From contig NZ_JAGIBD010000002.1 in the NCBI RefSeq assembly GCF_017744555.1, positions 31,781 to 95,780 of the forward strand: a DNA stretch of 64,000 bases. The letters are read 5' to 3'. Below the pieces are notes generated by a model. That model was given only the letters and a program-made list of their open reading frames with translations, did no database searches and was not told the origin of the DNA. This DNA is from Cellulomonas sp. GTDB taxonomy: Bacteria; Actinomycetota; Actinomycetes; Actinomycetales; Cellulomonadaceae. Position numbers and translations under genes: made by a program. Shown piece by piece: positions 51,533-60,030 of the stretch (positions within the stretch are counted from its first letter, which is position 1; each line of letters begins with the position of its first letter).

Positions 51533-52330
51533 ATGCGCCTCGCCACCTGGAACATCAACTCGATCCGCGCCCGCACCGACCGCGCGGTCGCCTTCCTCGA
51601 GCGGACCGGGGTCGACGTGCTGGCGTTGCAGGAGACCAAGTGCAAGGACGAGCAGTTCCCGCGCGAGGCGTTCGAGGCGCTCGGGTACGAGGTCGTCACG
51701 AGCGGGTTCAGCCAGTGGAACGGCGTCGCGATCGTGTCCCGGGTCGGCATCGAGGACGTCGAGGTCGGCTTCCCGGGCATGCCCACGTGGGGCGACCCGG
51801 CGGCCGCCGAGGCGCGGGCCATCGGCGCGACGTGCGGCGGCGTGCGGCTGTGGAGCCTGTACGTCCCGAACGGGCGCGAGGTCGGCGACCCGCACTACAC
51901 GTACAAGCTCGACTGGCTGGCCCGCCTGCGCGACGCCGCGCACGGGTGGCTCGACGCCGACCCGCAGGCGCAGGTCGCCATGGTCGGCGACTGGAACATC
52001 GCCCCGCTCGACACCGACGTGTGGGACATCGCGTGGTTCGCGGGCCGTACGCACGTGACGCCGGCCGAGCGGGACGCCTTCACCGCGCTCGCCGACGTCG
52101 GCTACGCCGAGGTCTCGCGCGTGCACCAGCCCGCCGAGCACACCTACACGTACTGGGACTACCAGCAGCTGCGGTTCCCCCGGAACGAGGGCATGCGCAT
52201 CGACCTCACCTACGCGTCGCCCGCGCTCGCCGCCCGGGTCACCGGCGTGACGATCGAGCGCAACGAGCGCAAGGGCAAGGCGCCGTCCGACCACGTGCCC
52301 GTGGTCCTCGAGATCGCCGACCCGGCATGA
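51533..52330 (+). CDS. xthA: Exodeoxyribonuclease III
   Basis: A 265-residue EEP-superfamily nuclease: LATWNINSIRAR, catalytic Glu34 in LQETKCKDEQFP, WSLYVPNGREVGDP, AMVGDWNIAPLDTDVWD, and SDHVPVVLE near the end. It acts as AP endonuclease and 3'-5' exonuclease in base excision repair. The ATG is at 51533 without a strong ribosome-binding site. It stands alone between genes of unrelated function. Confidence 0.95.
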   Translation: MRLATWNINSIRARTDRAVAFLERTGVDVLALQETKCKDEQFPREAFEALGYEVVTSGFSQWNGVAIVSRVGIEDVEVGFPGMPTWGDPAAAEARAIGATCGGVRLWSLYVPNGREVGDPHYTYKLDWLARLRDAAHGWLDADPQAQVAMVGDWNIAPLDTDVWDIAWFAGRTHVTPAERDAFTALADVGYAEVSRVHQPAEHTYTYWDYQQLRFPRNEGMRIDLTYASPALAARVTGVTIERNERKGKAPSDHVPVVLEIADPA

Positions 52331-52397
52331 CCGGGCGGCCGGGTGATCCGGCGGACGCGACGGTCTGCGCGAGCGGGCGGTCCGCTAGGTTGCCCGC

Positions 52398-53642
52398 ATG
52401 AGCCACAGCCCCGACGGGGCCAACCCGTACGCCGCTCCCGACCAGCCCTCGAACCCCGGCGAGGGCGTGCCGCCGGCACCCGCGCCGAGCGGGTACGAGG
52501 CGGTCCCGCCCGCGTCCAGCGGGTACGAGGCCACGCCCTCGCCGTACGGCAGCGCGTACCCGACGCCCGGCTACCCGGCGGCGAGCGACTCCCGGTTCGG
52601 GTCCGGCGCGGGTGACCCGTTCGCGGCCACTCCGCAGTCCGCACCGCCGCCCGCACCGTACGGTTCGCCCACGTACGGCGCGGCGCCCGTCCCGCCGCCC
52701 TACGGGTCCGCCCCCGCGTCGCCGTACGGACCCGCTCCGGTCCCGCCCTACGGCTCCGCACCCGGCTACGGCCCGACGAACGCCCCCGGCCAGCCGTCGG
52801 CCGCCACGTACCCGGTGCCGTACGGCACGCCCGGCTCGCCCTACGGCACCGGCGCACCCACGTACGGTGGCGTGCCCGGGTACGGTGGCGCGCCCGGGTA
52901 CGTCAGCGGGTACGGGACCGAGGCGCCCGGCACGGACGGTCTGGCGATCGCCTCGCTCGTCACCAGCGTCGGCGGGTTCGTCATCCTCGGTGCCCTCCCG
53001 TCGCCCGTGGGCCTGGGCCTCGGCATCGCATCGCTGCGGCGGATCCGCCGCACGGGCGCAGGCGGGCGGGGTCTCGCGATCGCCGGTGTGGTCGTCGGCG
53101 GGATCGGCACGCTGGTGCTGGTCGGGGCCATCGCGGTCGGGCTGCTGATGTTCACGGCGTACCAGACCGACCCCGAGTTCCGGCAGGGGTTCGACGAGGG
53201 CTGGTCGGAGGGCATGTCCGGCACCGGCACCGAGAGCTCCGGCGACGCCTACTACGAGCTGCGCACCGACCTCTCGGTCGGCACCTGCATCGCCGCGTAC
53301 CCGACCGAGTACGACATGAGCGACGCCGAGCTCGTCGACTGCACGACCCCGCACGACACGGAGGTCGTGGGCACCGTCCAGCTCACCGCTCCGGTGACCA
53401 CCGACCCGGAGGACACCGAGTACGCCGCCGCCGTGGACCTCTGTTACGACCAGATCGAGGCCGCGGCACCGGGGCTGCTCGACGTCGACGGGTTCGCGGA
53501 CGTCTTCACGCCGCACCCCGACGACTTCGACGAGCCCGGCGGCGACACCGGGTGGTGCGTGTTCGTGTCCGACGGCGAGAGCCTCACGGGCTCCATCACG
53601 GGCGGCGACCTGGACCTCGGCGACGAGGTGACGGAGTCCTGA
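52398..53642 (+). CDS. DUF4190 membrane protein with septum-formation-like C-terminal domain
   Basis: A 414-residue protein. The first ~170 residues are a disordered Pro/Tyr/Gly/Ala-rich tail with PYGS/GYG repeats. Then come two helices of a DUF4190 unit (LAIASLVTSVGGFVILGALP; RGLAIAGVVVGGIGTLVLVGAIAVG), with a G-x-G-L-A-I-A-G link. The extracellular C-terminal ~130 residues match the septum-formation/DUF4190-linked pattern with paired cysteines (DLSVGTCIAAYP; VDCTTPHDTEVVG; DLCYDQIE; GWCVFVSD). Exact function is unknown. The ATG is at 52398. It is coupled to the next, related gene. Confidence 0.82.
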   Translation: MSHSPDGANPYAAPDQPSNPGEGVPPAPAPSGYEAVPPASSGYEATPSPYGSAYPTPGYPAASDSRFGSGAGDPFAATPQSAPPPAPYGSPTYGAAPVPPPYGSAPASPYGPAPVPPYGSAPGYGPTNAPGQPSAATYPVPYGTPGSPYGTGAPTYGGVPGYGGAPGYVSGYGTEAPGTDGLAIASLVTSVGGFVILGALPSPVGLGLGIASLRRIRRTGAGGRGLAIAGVVVGGIGTLVLVGAIAVGLLMFTAYQTDPEFRQGFDEGWSEGMSGTGTESSGDAYYELRTDLSVGTCIAAYPTEYDMSDAELVDCTTPHDTEVVGTVQLTAPVTTDPEDTEYAAAVDLCYDQIEAAAPGLLDVDGFADVFTPHPDDFDEPGGDTGWCVFVSDGESLTGSITGGDLDLGDEVTES

Positions 53643-54334
53643 GCACCCCGACGGACGAGCCCGAGGGCTACCCCGAGCCGTACTACGCGCCGGGGTGGGA
53701 GCCCGCCCCTGCGCCCGTCGAGCCGACGGCCGTCGCGTCGCTCATCACGGGCGTGCTGCTCTTCGGGCCGGTCGCGCTCGCGCTCGGGATCGTCGCGCTG
53801 CGCCGCACCGCCGCACGGCAGACTCGGGGACGCGGCCTCGCGGTCGCCGGCGTCGTGCTCGGTGCGGTCGGCACCGTCGCGCTCGCCGCGGGCATCGTCG
53901 TGGCCGTCCTGACCGCGTCCGCGCAGCGTCCGCTGCCGCCCGACGTGCCGCACGCCCGTGACGCCCACGCCGCCCAGCTCGTCACCGGCAACTGCCTCGA
54001 GTCGCTGCCCACCGACGGCGCGGTCGAGACCGTCCGCGTGGTGCCGTGCGCCGAGCCGCACACCGTGCAGGTCGTCACCGACTACGAGTTCACGTCCGAC
54101 GCGGTGTGGCCCGGTCAGGACGCCGCCGACGCGCGCGTCGCCCGGGCGTGCGTGCTCGAGGACGACGAGGTCGCCGCGGGCGTGCGGGCCGTCACGTGGG
54201 CGCCGACCGAGGCCGGCTGGGCACGCGGCGACCGGCGCGGCCTTTGCCTCGCGGTGCTCCCGGACGACGTCACGGGCTCATTGCTCGACGGGTCGGCGAC
54301 GTTGCCGACCGCGGCGCCGACGCCGACGCCGTGA
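53639..54334 (+). CDS. DUF4190/septum-formation-like membrane protein, probable CTG start
   Basis: A 231-residue shorter paralog of the preceding protein. It has a brief acidic/Pro-Tyr tail, two helices (TAVASLITGVLLFGPVALAL; RGLAVAGVVLGAVGTVALAA), and an extracellular domain with the same cysteine pattern (VTGNCLESLP; VVPCAEPHTVQVV; ARACVLEDDE; RGLCLAVLPDD). No ATG, GTG or TTG fits the expected N-terminus. CTG at 53639 overlaps the previous stop (CTGA) with GGAG just upstream. An upstream GTG pair at 53552/53555 would add ~29 Arg-rich residues and is unlikely. Confidence 0.75.
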   Translation: MSTPTDEPEGYPEPYYAPGWEPAPAPVEPTAVASLITGVLLFGPVALALGIVALRRTAARQTRGRGLAVAGVVLGAVGTVALAAGIVVAVLTASAQRPLPPDVPHARDAHAAQLVTGNCLESLPTDGAVETVRVVPCAEPHTVQVVTDYEFTSDAVWPGQDAADARVARACVLEDDEVAAGVRAVTWAPTEAGWARGDRRGLCLAVLPDDVTGSLLDGSATLPTAAPTPTP

Positions 54335-54358
54335 GTCGCGCGGGTCGCTGCTCCGACC

Positions 54359-54398
54359 GCGGGCGCGGCCCGTCGATGTTCCGCCGGGCCGCGCCCGC
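54359..54398. terminator. Strong bidirectional terminator-like hairpin
   Basis: A perfect 14-bp stem GCGGGCGCGGCCCG (54359-54372 with 54385-54398) and a 12-nt loop, between the convergent septum-formation-like gene (stop 54334) and udgX (stop 54438). Confidence 0.8.
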
Positions 54399-54437
54399 CG
54401 CATCACGGCTCGGCTGAGCCTCGCCCGTCGGCACCGG

Positions 54438-55136
54438 TCACGCGTTCGCCGCGGCCCAAGCCGTGCGCAGGTCGTCGGTGAGGGCGGTGAGCGCGGCGGA
54501 CCGGTCGGCGGCCTCCCTGATCCGCAGCACCGACGACGGGTGCGCGGTGACCACCGTCGGCACGGGGACGTCGTCGGCGGCGTCCAGCACGTGGCCGCGC
54601 ACCTCGCCGATCGTCACCTCCCGTCCGAGGACCGCCCGGGCCGCCGTCGCACCGAGCGCCACCACGACCCGCGGCCGCACGGCGGCCAGCTCGGCGGTCA
54701 GCCACGGCAGGCACGCGCGGATGTGCGCGACCGTCGGCGTCTTGTGCAGGCGGCGCGGGCCGCGCTGCTCGAACCGGAAGTGCTTGACGGCGTTCGTCAG
54801 GTAGACGACGTCCCGGTCGACACCCGCCGCGGCAAGGGCCTCGTCGAGCACGCGGCCGGCGGGTCCGGCGAACGGCTCGCCCTCGCGGTCCTCCCGGTCG
54901 CCGGGCTGCTCCCCGACCAGCATCATCGCGGCGTCGTGGGATCCCGACGAGAACACGACCTGCGTCGCGGGCGCCCACAGCTCGCACCCGCGGCAGGCGG
55001 GCGCAGCGGCGGCGAGACTGTCCACGTCGCCGTCGGGCGGCACCCAGCGCTGCGCGCCGGGTCGGTCGTCGGGCACGGTCCAGCATCGCGCGACCGGACG
55101 GCGGGCGCGCGGCGGGGGTGCGGCGGGGATGCGCAC
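54438..55136 (-). CDS. udgX: UdgX family uracil-DNA-binding/glycosylase protein
   Basis: A 232-residue family-4-like uracil-DNA glycosylase. It has CRGCELWAPATQVVFSSG (Fe-S Cys pair C48/C51), active-site GEQPGDREDREGEPFAGPAG and C-terminal HPSSVLR. The UdgX-specific basic loop is present as GPRRLHKTP. Its His131 corresponds to the His that becomes covalently linked to uracil-containing DNA in mycobacterial UdgX. GTG 55136 gives a short Arg/Pro-rich leader, and GTG 55076 is an alternative start. It stands alone between a terminator and the Gfo/Idh gene. Confidence 0.9.
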   Translation of the reverse strand: MRIPAAPPPRARRPVARCWTVPDDRPGAQRWVPPDGDVDSLAAAAPACRGCELWAPATQVVFSSGSHDAAMMLVGEQPGDREDREGEPFAGPAGRVLDEALAAAGVDRDVVYLTNAVKHFRFEQRGPRRLHKTPTVAHIRACLPWLTAELAAVRPRVVVALGATAARAVLGREVTIGEVRGHVLDAADDVPVPTVVTAHPSSVLRIREAADRSAALTALTDDLRTAWAAANA

Positions 55137-55190
55137 CGCCGGCGGAGGACCAGGCGGCAGCCGCAGGCGCGCCCCGAGCGACCTACCTGC

Positions 55191-56240
55191 TCACTCGCCC
55201 GGGTACACGACCCCGACCTGGTGGCGGATCTCGTCCGCGGTCTCGAGGATCGCCACGGTCTCGTCGAGCGGGAGCAGCGGCGAGTCGCGCCGCCCTTCGG
55301 CGACGTACGTGGCAAGGGCCGCGGCCTGGAAGCTCAGGCCGCCGTACCCGGTGATGCGGTTGGCGTCCCACGTGCCGGTGCGGTCGCCGACGGTGAGGGT
55401 GACACCCGCGGGGACGTAGCAGCGGTCGTCGACGTCGAGGCGCCCCTCGGAGCCGTGCACGTGGGTGGTGTGGCCGGACGCGGTGAGCATCGACGTGAAC
55501 AGCTGCGCCTCGGCGCCGTCGTACCCGACCTGCACGCTGATCTGCGCGTCGACGCCCGTCGACGTGAGCGAGCCGGCCGCCTGGACGGTGCGCGGGGAGA
55601 GGCCGAGACCGGCGTGCCGGGCGACGAACGACGCGAACGACAGCGGGTAGATCCCGAGGTCCAGCAGCACGCCGCCGGCGAGCGCGGGATCGAGGAGCCG
55701 GTGCGTCGGGTCGGGGTCGGTACGGACGCCGTAGTCACCCACGACGCGGTGGACGTCACCGAGGGCCCCGTCGTCGAGGAGCTGCCGGATGACGTCGGTG
55801 TGTGGGAGGTAGCGGGTCCACATGGCCTCCATGAGCAGCACGTCGGCGTCGCGGGCAGCCTCGACGAGCGCACGGGCCTCGGCGGCGTTGCGCGTGAACG
55901 CCTTCTCGACGAGCACGTGCTTGCCGGCCCGCAGCGCGAGCAGGGCCTGGTCGTGGTGGTGGCTGTGCGGGCTCGCGACGTACACGGCGTCGACGTGCGG
56001 GTCGTCGACGAGCTCCTCGTACGACCCGTGCGCGCGGGCGATCCCGTGCGCGTCGGCGAACGCCTGCGCCCGGTCGAGCGACCGGGAGCCGGCGGCGACG
56101 ACCTCCTGCCGGGTGTGCGCGAGCACGGCGGTCGTCCACTGGTGCGCGATGTGGCCGGGCGCCAGGACGCCCCACCGCAGGGGTGGGGCGTCGGCGGGGT
56201 CGGGCGTGCGAGGCTCGGGCAGCGTGAGGGCGTCGGGCAT
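55191..56240 (-). CDS. Gfo/Idh/MocA family oxidoreductase
   Basis: A 349-residue NAD(P)-dependent sugar/cyclitol dehydrogenase-like protein. It has RWGVLAPGHIAHQWTTAVLA (a Rossmann loop slightly unlike G-x-G-x-x-G), VDAVYVASPHSHHHDQALLAL, the EK motif KHVLVEKAFTRN, and the C-terminal beta-sheet domain (GGVLLDLGIYPLSFASFV). The substrate is unknown. The ATG is at 56238-56240, 24 bp after the clpB stop on the same strand. Confidence 0.9.
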   Translation of the reverse strand: MPDALTLPEPRTPDPADAPPLRWGVLAPGHIAHQWTTAVLAHTRQEVVAAGSRSLDRAQAFADAHGIARAHGSYEELVDDPHVDAVYVASPHSHHHDQALLALRAGKHVLVEKAFTRNAAEARALVEAARDADVLLMEAMWTRYLPHTDVIRQLLDDGALGDVHRVVGDYGVRTDPDPTHRLLDPALAGGVLLDLGIYPLSFASFVARHAGLGLSPRTVQAAGSLTSTGVDAQISVQVGYDGAEAQLFTSMLTASGHTTHVHGSEGRLDVDDRCYVPAGVTLTVGDRTGTWDANRITGYGGLSFQAAALATYVAEGRRDSPLLPLDETVAILETADEIRHQVGVVYPGE

Positions 56241-56264
56241 GCAGGTCAGCGTGCCAGAAGGGCC

Positions 56265-58883
56265 TCAGGTGTGGACCGGTGCGGCCGCCCCGGACGAGAT
56301 CGTCAGCGCGTCCCCCTCGCGGTCGACGACCACCGTCTGTCCGTCCTTCACGTCCCCGGACAGCAGCCCGCGGGCGAGCTGGTCACCGATCTGCTTCTGC
56401 ACGAGCCGCCGCAGCGGACGCGCACCGTAGGCCGGGTCGTAGCCCTCGAGCGCGAGCCACTCGCGTGCCGCGGGCGTGACGTCGAGCGTGAGCCGGCGGT
56501 CGGCGAGCCGCCGAGCGAGCGCCTCGACCTGCAGGTCGACGATGCGGCCGATCTCCTCGATCGACAGCGGGTCGAACAGCACCACGTCGTCGAGCCGGTT
56601 GAGGAACTCGGGCTTGAACGACGCCCGCACGGCCCCCATGACGGCGTCGCGCTTGGCCTCCTGCGAGAGCAGCGGGTCGACCAGGAACTGCGACCCCAGG
56701 TTCGACGTGAGCACGAGGATCACGTTCCGGAAGTCGACCGTGCGGCCCTGACCGTCGGTGAGGCGCCCGTCGTCGAGCACCTGCAGCAGCACGTCGAACA
56801 CCTCGGGGTGCGCCTTCTCGACCTCGTCGAGCAGCACCACCGAGTACGGCCGACGGCGCACGGCCTCGGTGAGCTGGCCGCCCTCCTCGTACCCGACGTA
56901 GCCGGGAGGTGCACCGACGAGCCGGGCCACCGAGTGCTTCTCGGAGTACTCGCTCATGTCGATGCGGACCATCGCGCGCTCGTCGTCGAACAGGAAGTCC
57001 GCGAGTGCCTTGGCCAGCTCGGTCTTGCCGACGCCCGTGGGTCCGAGGAACAGGAACGAGCCGGTGGGCCGGTCGGGGTCGGAGATGCCGGCGCGCGCCC
57101 GTCGGACGGCGTCGGACACGGCCGCGACCGCCTTCGACTGGCCGATGAGCCGCGCGCCGATGACCTCCTCCATGCGCAGGAGCTTCGCCGTCTCGCCCTC
57201 GAGCAGCCGCCCGGCGGGGATGCCGGTCCACTGCGCGACGACCTCGGCGACCTCGTCGGGACCGACCTTCTCGGCGATCATCGGGGTGCCCTGCGGTGCG
57301 ACGTCCGCGTCGACCTGCTCCTCGGACGCCTCGGCGTCGGCGATCTGCTGCTGCAGCGCCGGGATCTCGCCGTACTGGATGCGTGCGGCGGCGGCCAGGT
57401 CGCCCTCGCGCAGCAGCCGCTCGGCGTCCGAGCGCAGCGTGTCGAGGCGGGCCTTGAGGTCGCCGACCAGGTTGTGGCCGGCCTTCTCCTTCTCCCACCG
57501 CGCGGTGAGCGACGCGAGCTCCTCGCGGCGGTCGGCCAGGTCGGCCCGGAGCCGCTCGAGCCGCTCGCGGGACGCCTCCTCGTCGGACTCGGACAGCACG
57601 ACCTCCTCCATCTCGAGGCGCGTGACGGCGCGGCGCAGCGCGTCGATCTCGACGGGCGACGAGTCGAGCTCCATGCGCAGCCGCGACGCGGCCTCGTCGA
57701 CGAGGTCGATGGCCTTGTCGGGCAGCTGCCGCCCGGTGATGTACCGGTCGGACAGGGTCGCGGCCGCGACGAGCGCGGAGTCGGCGATCGTCACCTTGTG
57801 GTGGGCCTCGTACCGCTCCTTGAGCCCGCGCAGGATCGCGACGGTGTCCTCGACGGACGGCTCACCGACGAACACCTGCTGGAACCGGCGCTCGAGGGCG
57901 GGGTCCTTCTCGATGCGCTCGCGGTACTCGTCGAGCGTGGTCGCACCGACGAGTCGGAGCTCGCCGCGGGCCAGCATCGGCTTGAGCATGTTGCCGGCGT
58001 CCATCGCGCCCTCGGCGCCGCCGCCCGCACCGACGACGGTGTGCAGCTCGTCGATGAACGTGACGACCTCGCCCTCGGCACCGGTGATCTCGGCGAGCAC
58101 GGCCTTGAGCCGCTCCTCGAACTCGCCGCGGTACTTCGCACCGGCCACCATCGCGGCCAGGTCGAGCGCGACGAGGCGCTTGCCGCGCAGCGACTCGGGC
58201 ACGTCGCCCGCGACGATCCGCTGGGCGAGGCCCTCGACGACGGCGGTCTTGCCCACACCGGGCTCGCCGATGAGCACGGGGTTGTTCTTGGTGCGGCGCG
58301 ACAGCACCTGCACGACGCGCCGGATCTCGGCGTCGCGGCCGATCACGGGGTCGAGCTTGCCGTCGCGGGCGCGCTGTGTGAGGTCCATGCCGTACTGCTC
58401 GAGCGCCTTGAACGTGCCCTCGGGGTTCGGGCTGGTGACGCGCGCCGAGCCCCGCACGTTCGGGAGGGCCGCGAGCAGCGCCTCGCGCGACGCACCCGCG
58501 GAGCGCAGCGCGTCGGCGACGCCGGACTGGCCGGCGGCGAGGCCGAGCAGCAGGTGCTCGGTCGAGACGTAGTCGTCGCCCAGGGCGCGCGCCTCGGACG
58601 ACGCGGCCTCCAGGGCGGACGCGGTCGCGCGCGACGCGGTGGGCTGCGCGACGGTGCTCCCGGACGACTGGGGCAGGCCGACGAGGATCCAGCGGATCGA
58701 CCGGCCGAGGTTGGCACGGTCGGCGCCGACCGCGTCGAGCAGCCCGTTCGCGACGCCGCCCTCCTGCTGGAGCAGCGCGTTGAGCAGGTGCGCGGGCTCG
58801 AGCTGGGGGTTGCCGGCGGCCGAGGCCTGCTGGACGGCGTCGCCCAGGGCCTCCTGCGAGCGGGTGGTGAACTTGGCGTCCAC
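56265..58883 (-). CDS. clpB: ClpB disaggregase
   Basis: An 872-residue Hsp100 AAA+ chaperone: N-domain ([16 protein letters not shown]), NBD1 with Walker A GEPGVGKT and [16 protein letters not shown], the middle coiled-coil domain (about 410-530), and NBD2 with [19 protein letters not shown] and [20 protein letters not shown]. It rescues aggregated proteins with DnaK. GTG 58883 has AGGAGG at 58888-58893. A HAIR operator lies 52 bp upstream, so heat-shock control by HspR is expected. Confidence 0.97.
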   Translation of the reverse strand: MDAKFTTRSQEALGDAVQQASAAGNPQLEPAHLLNALLQQEGGVANGLLDAVGADRANLGRSIRWILVGLPQSSGSTVAQPTASRATASALEAASSEARALGDDYVSTEHLLLGLAAGQSGVADALRSAGASREALLAALPNVRGSARVTSPNPEGTFKALEQYGMDLTQRARDGKLDPVIGRDAEIRRVVQVLSRRTKNNPVLIGEPGVGKTAVVEGLAQRIVAGDVPESLRGKRLVALDLAAMVAGAKYRGEFEERLKAVLAEITGAEGEVVTFIDELHTVVGAGGGAEGAMDAGNMLKPMLARGELRLVGATTLDEYRERIEKDPALERRFQQVFVGEPSVEDTVAILRGLKERYEAHHKVTIADSALVAAATLSDRYITGRQLPDKAIDLVDEAASRLRMELDSSPVEIDALRRAVTRLEMEEVVLSESDEEASRERLERLRADLADRREELASLTARWEKEKAGHNLVGDLKARLDTLRSDAERLLREGDLAAAARIQYGEIPALQQQIADAEASEEQVDADVAPQGTPMIAEKVGPDEVAEVVAQWTGIPAGRLLEGETAKLLRMEEVIGARLIGQSKAVAAVSDAVRRARAGISDPDRPTGSFLFLGPTGVGKTELAKALADFLFDDERAMVRIDMSEYSEKHSVARLVGAPPGYVGYEEGGQLTEAVRRRPYSVVLLDEVEKAHPEVFDVLLQVLDDGRLTDGQGRTVDFRNVILVLTSNLGSQFLVDPLLSQEAKRDAVMGAVRASFKPEFLNRLDDVVLFDPLSIEEIGRIVDLQVEALARRLADRRLTLDVTPAAREWLALEGYDPAYGARPLRRLVQKQIGDQLARGLLSGDVKDGQTVVVDREGDALTISSGAAAPVHT

Positions 58884-58934
58884 ATGACCTCCTGTGGGGT
58901 GTTCTGGTGTCTGCACAGCCCAACGACGACCGAA

Positions 58935-58955
58935 GTTGAGTCTATTCCGCTCAAC
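58935..58955. promoter_or_regulatory. HAIR operator (HspR-binding) upstream of clpB
   Basis: On the plus strand GTTGAGT-CTATTCC-GCTCAAC. The HAIR consensus CTTGAGT-N7-ACTCAAG is matched at 11 of the 14 defined positions with the correct 7-bp spacer. It is located 52 bp before the clpB GTG. HspR represses dnaK and clpB through this element in Actinobacteria. The hspR gene is outside the window. Confidence 0.85.
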
Positions 58956-59001
58956 TCTGTGCGCCAGCGGGCGCCAAGGTCCCCGTGGCAGGATCACGCG
59001 C

Positions 59002-60030
59002 ATGGTCGACGACGACGTCCCCGACGTGCTCGGTCCGGGCTGGACGGCCCGCACGCTCGCGCTCAAGCCCGACGCCCGCGGCGACGCCCCCGTCGCGACC
59101 CTCGTCCACCGCGTCACCGACGCGCCGTCGCGCCGCGCCGTGCTCTACGTGCACGGGTTCGTGGACTACTTCTTCCAGGCGCACGTCGGCGACGCCCTGG
59201 CCGCGCACGGCTACGACCTGTACGCCCTCGACCTGCGCGACTACGGCCGCTCCATCCGCGACGGCCGCCCGCCCAACGACACGACCGACCTCGCGACGTA
59301 CACCGAGGAGATCGACGCCGCCGTCCGGCTGATCCGCGCCGACCACGACCAGCTCGTGCTCCTCGGCCACTCCACGGGCGGCCTGGTCGCGTCGCTGTGG
59401 GCCGACTCGCGCCGCGGGAACGGGCTCATCGACGCGCTCGTGCTCAACAGCCCCTGGCTCGACGTGCGGGGCTCCTGGCTCGAGCGCCACGTCCTCGCAC
59501 CCGTGCTCGGCGTGGTCGGCCGGTGGGCGCCGAACCTCGTCGTCGCGCACATCGCCCCGCACTACGGCCGCGCGCTGCACGCGGACTCGGGCGGCGAGTG
59601 GACGTACGACCTCACGTGGAAGCCGCACGAGGGGTTCCCCGTGCGAGCCGGGTTCGTGCGCGCGATCCGCCGCGGGCACGCGCGCGTCGCCCGGGGGCTC
59701 GACGTCGACGTGCCCGTGCTCGTCCTGGCGTCCGACGCCACCGGGCCGGACGACCGGGTGCACGACAGGCTCGTCTCGAGCGACTCCGTGCTCGACGTCG
59801 CGCAGATCGCCGCCCGCGCGCCCCTGCTCGGCGCCGACGTGACGTTCGTGCAGGTCCCGGGTGGTGCGCACGACCTGGCGCTGTCCCCGTCGCCCGCCCG
59901 CGAGCGCTACCTCGACGAGGTCGTGCGGTTCCTCGACACGCACGTCACGCCGGACGCGGCGCCGCGCTCGGCCCCGGCTCCGGACCTGGCCCCGGGTCCG
60001 GGTCGGGCGACGGACCGTCCGGCGGGCTGA
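59002..60030 (+). CDS. Alpha/beta hydrolase (lysophospholipase-like)
   Basis: A 342-residue hydrolase with [28 protein letters not shown], nucleophile elbow GHSTGG (Ser at about 121), acid near [12 protein letters not shown], and catalytic His in [11 protein letters not shown]. It resembles actinobacterial serine aminopeptidase/monoacylglycerol-lipase-type hydrolases. The last ~29 residues are Pro/Ala-rich and are encoded antisense to the end of the CLC gene (86-bp overlap of the two 3' ends). The ATG is at 59002. The substrate is unknown. Confidence 0.88.
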   Translation: MVDDDVPDVLGPGWTARTLALKPDARGDAPVATLVHRVTDAPSRRAVLYVHGFVDYFFQAHVGDALAAHGYDLYALDLRDYGRSIRDGRPPNDTTDLATYTEEIDAAVRLIRADHDQLVLLGHSTGGLVASLWADSRRGNGLIDALVLNSPWLDVRGSWLERHVLAPVLGVVGRWAPNLVVAHIAPHYGRALHADSGGEWTYDLTWKPHEGFPVRAGFVRAIRRGHARVARGLDVDVPVLVLASDATGPDDRVHDRLVSSDSVLDVAQIAARAPLLGADVTFVQVPGGAHDLALSPSPARERYLDEVVRFLDTHVTPDAAPRSAPAPDLAPGPGRATDRPAG

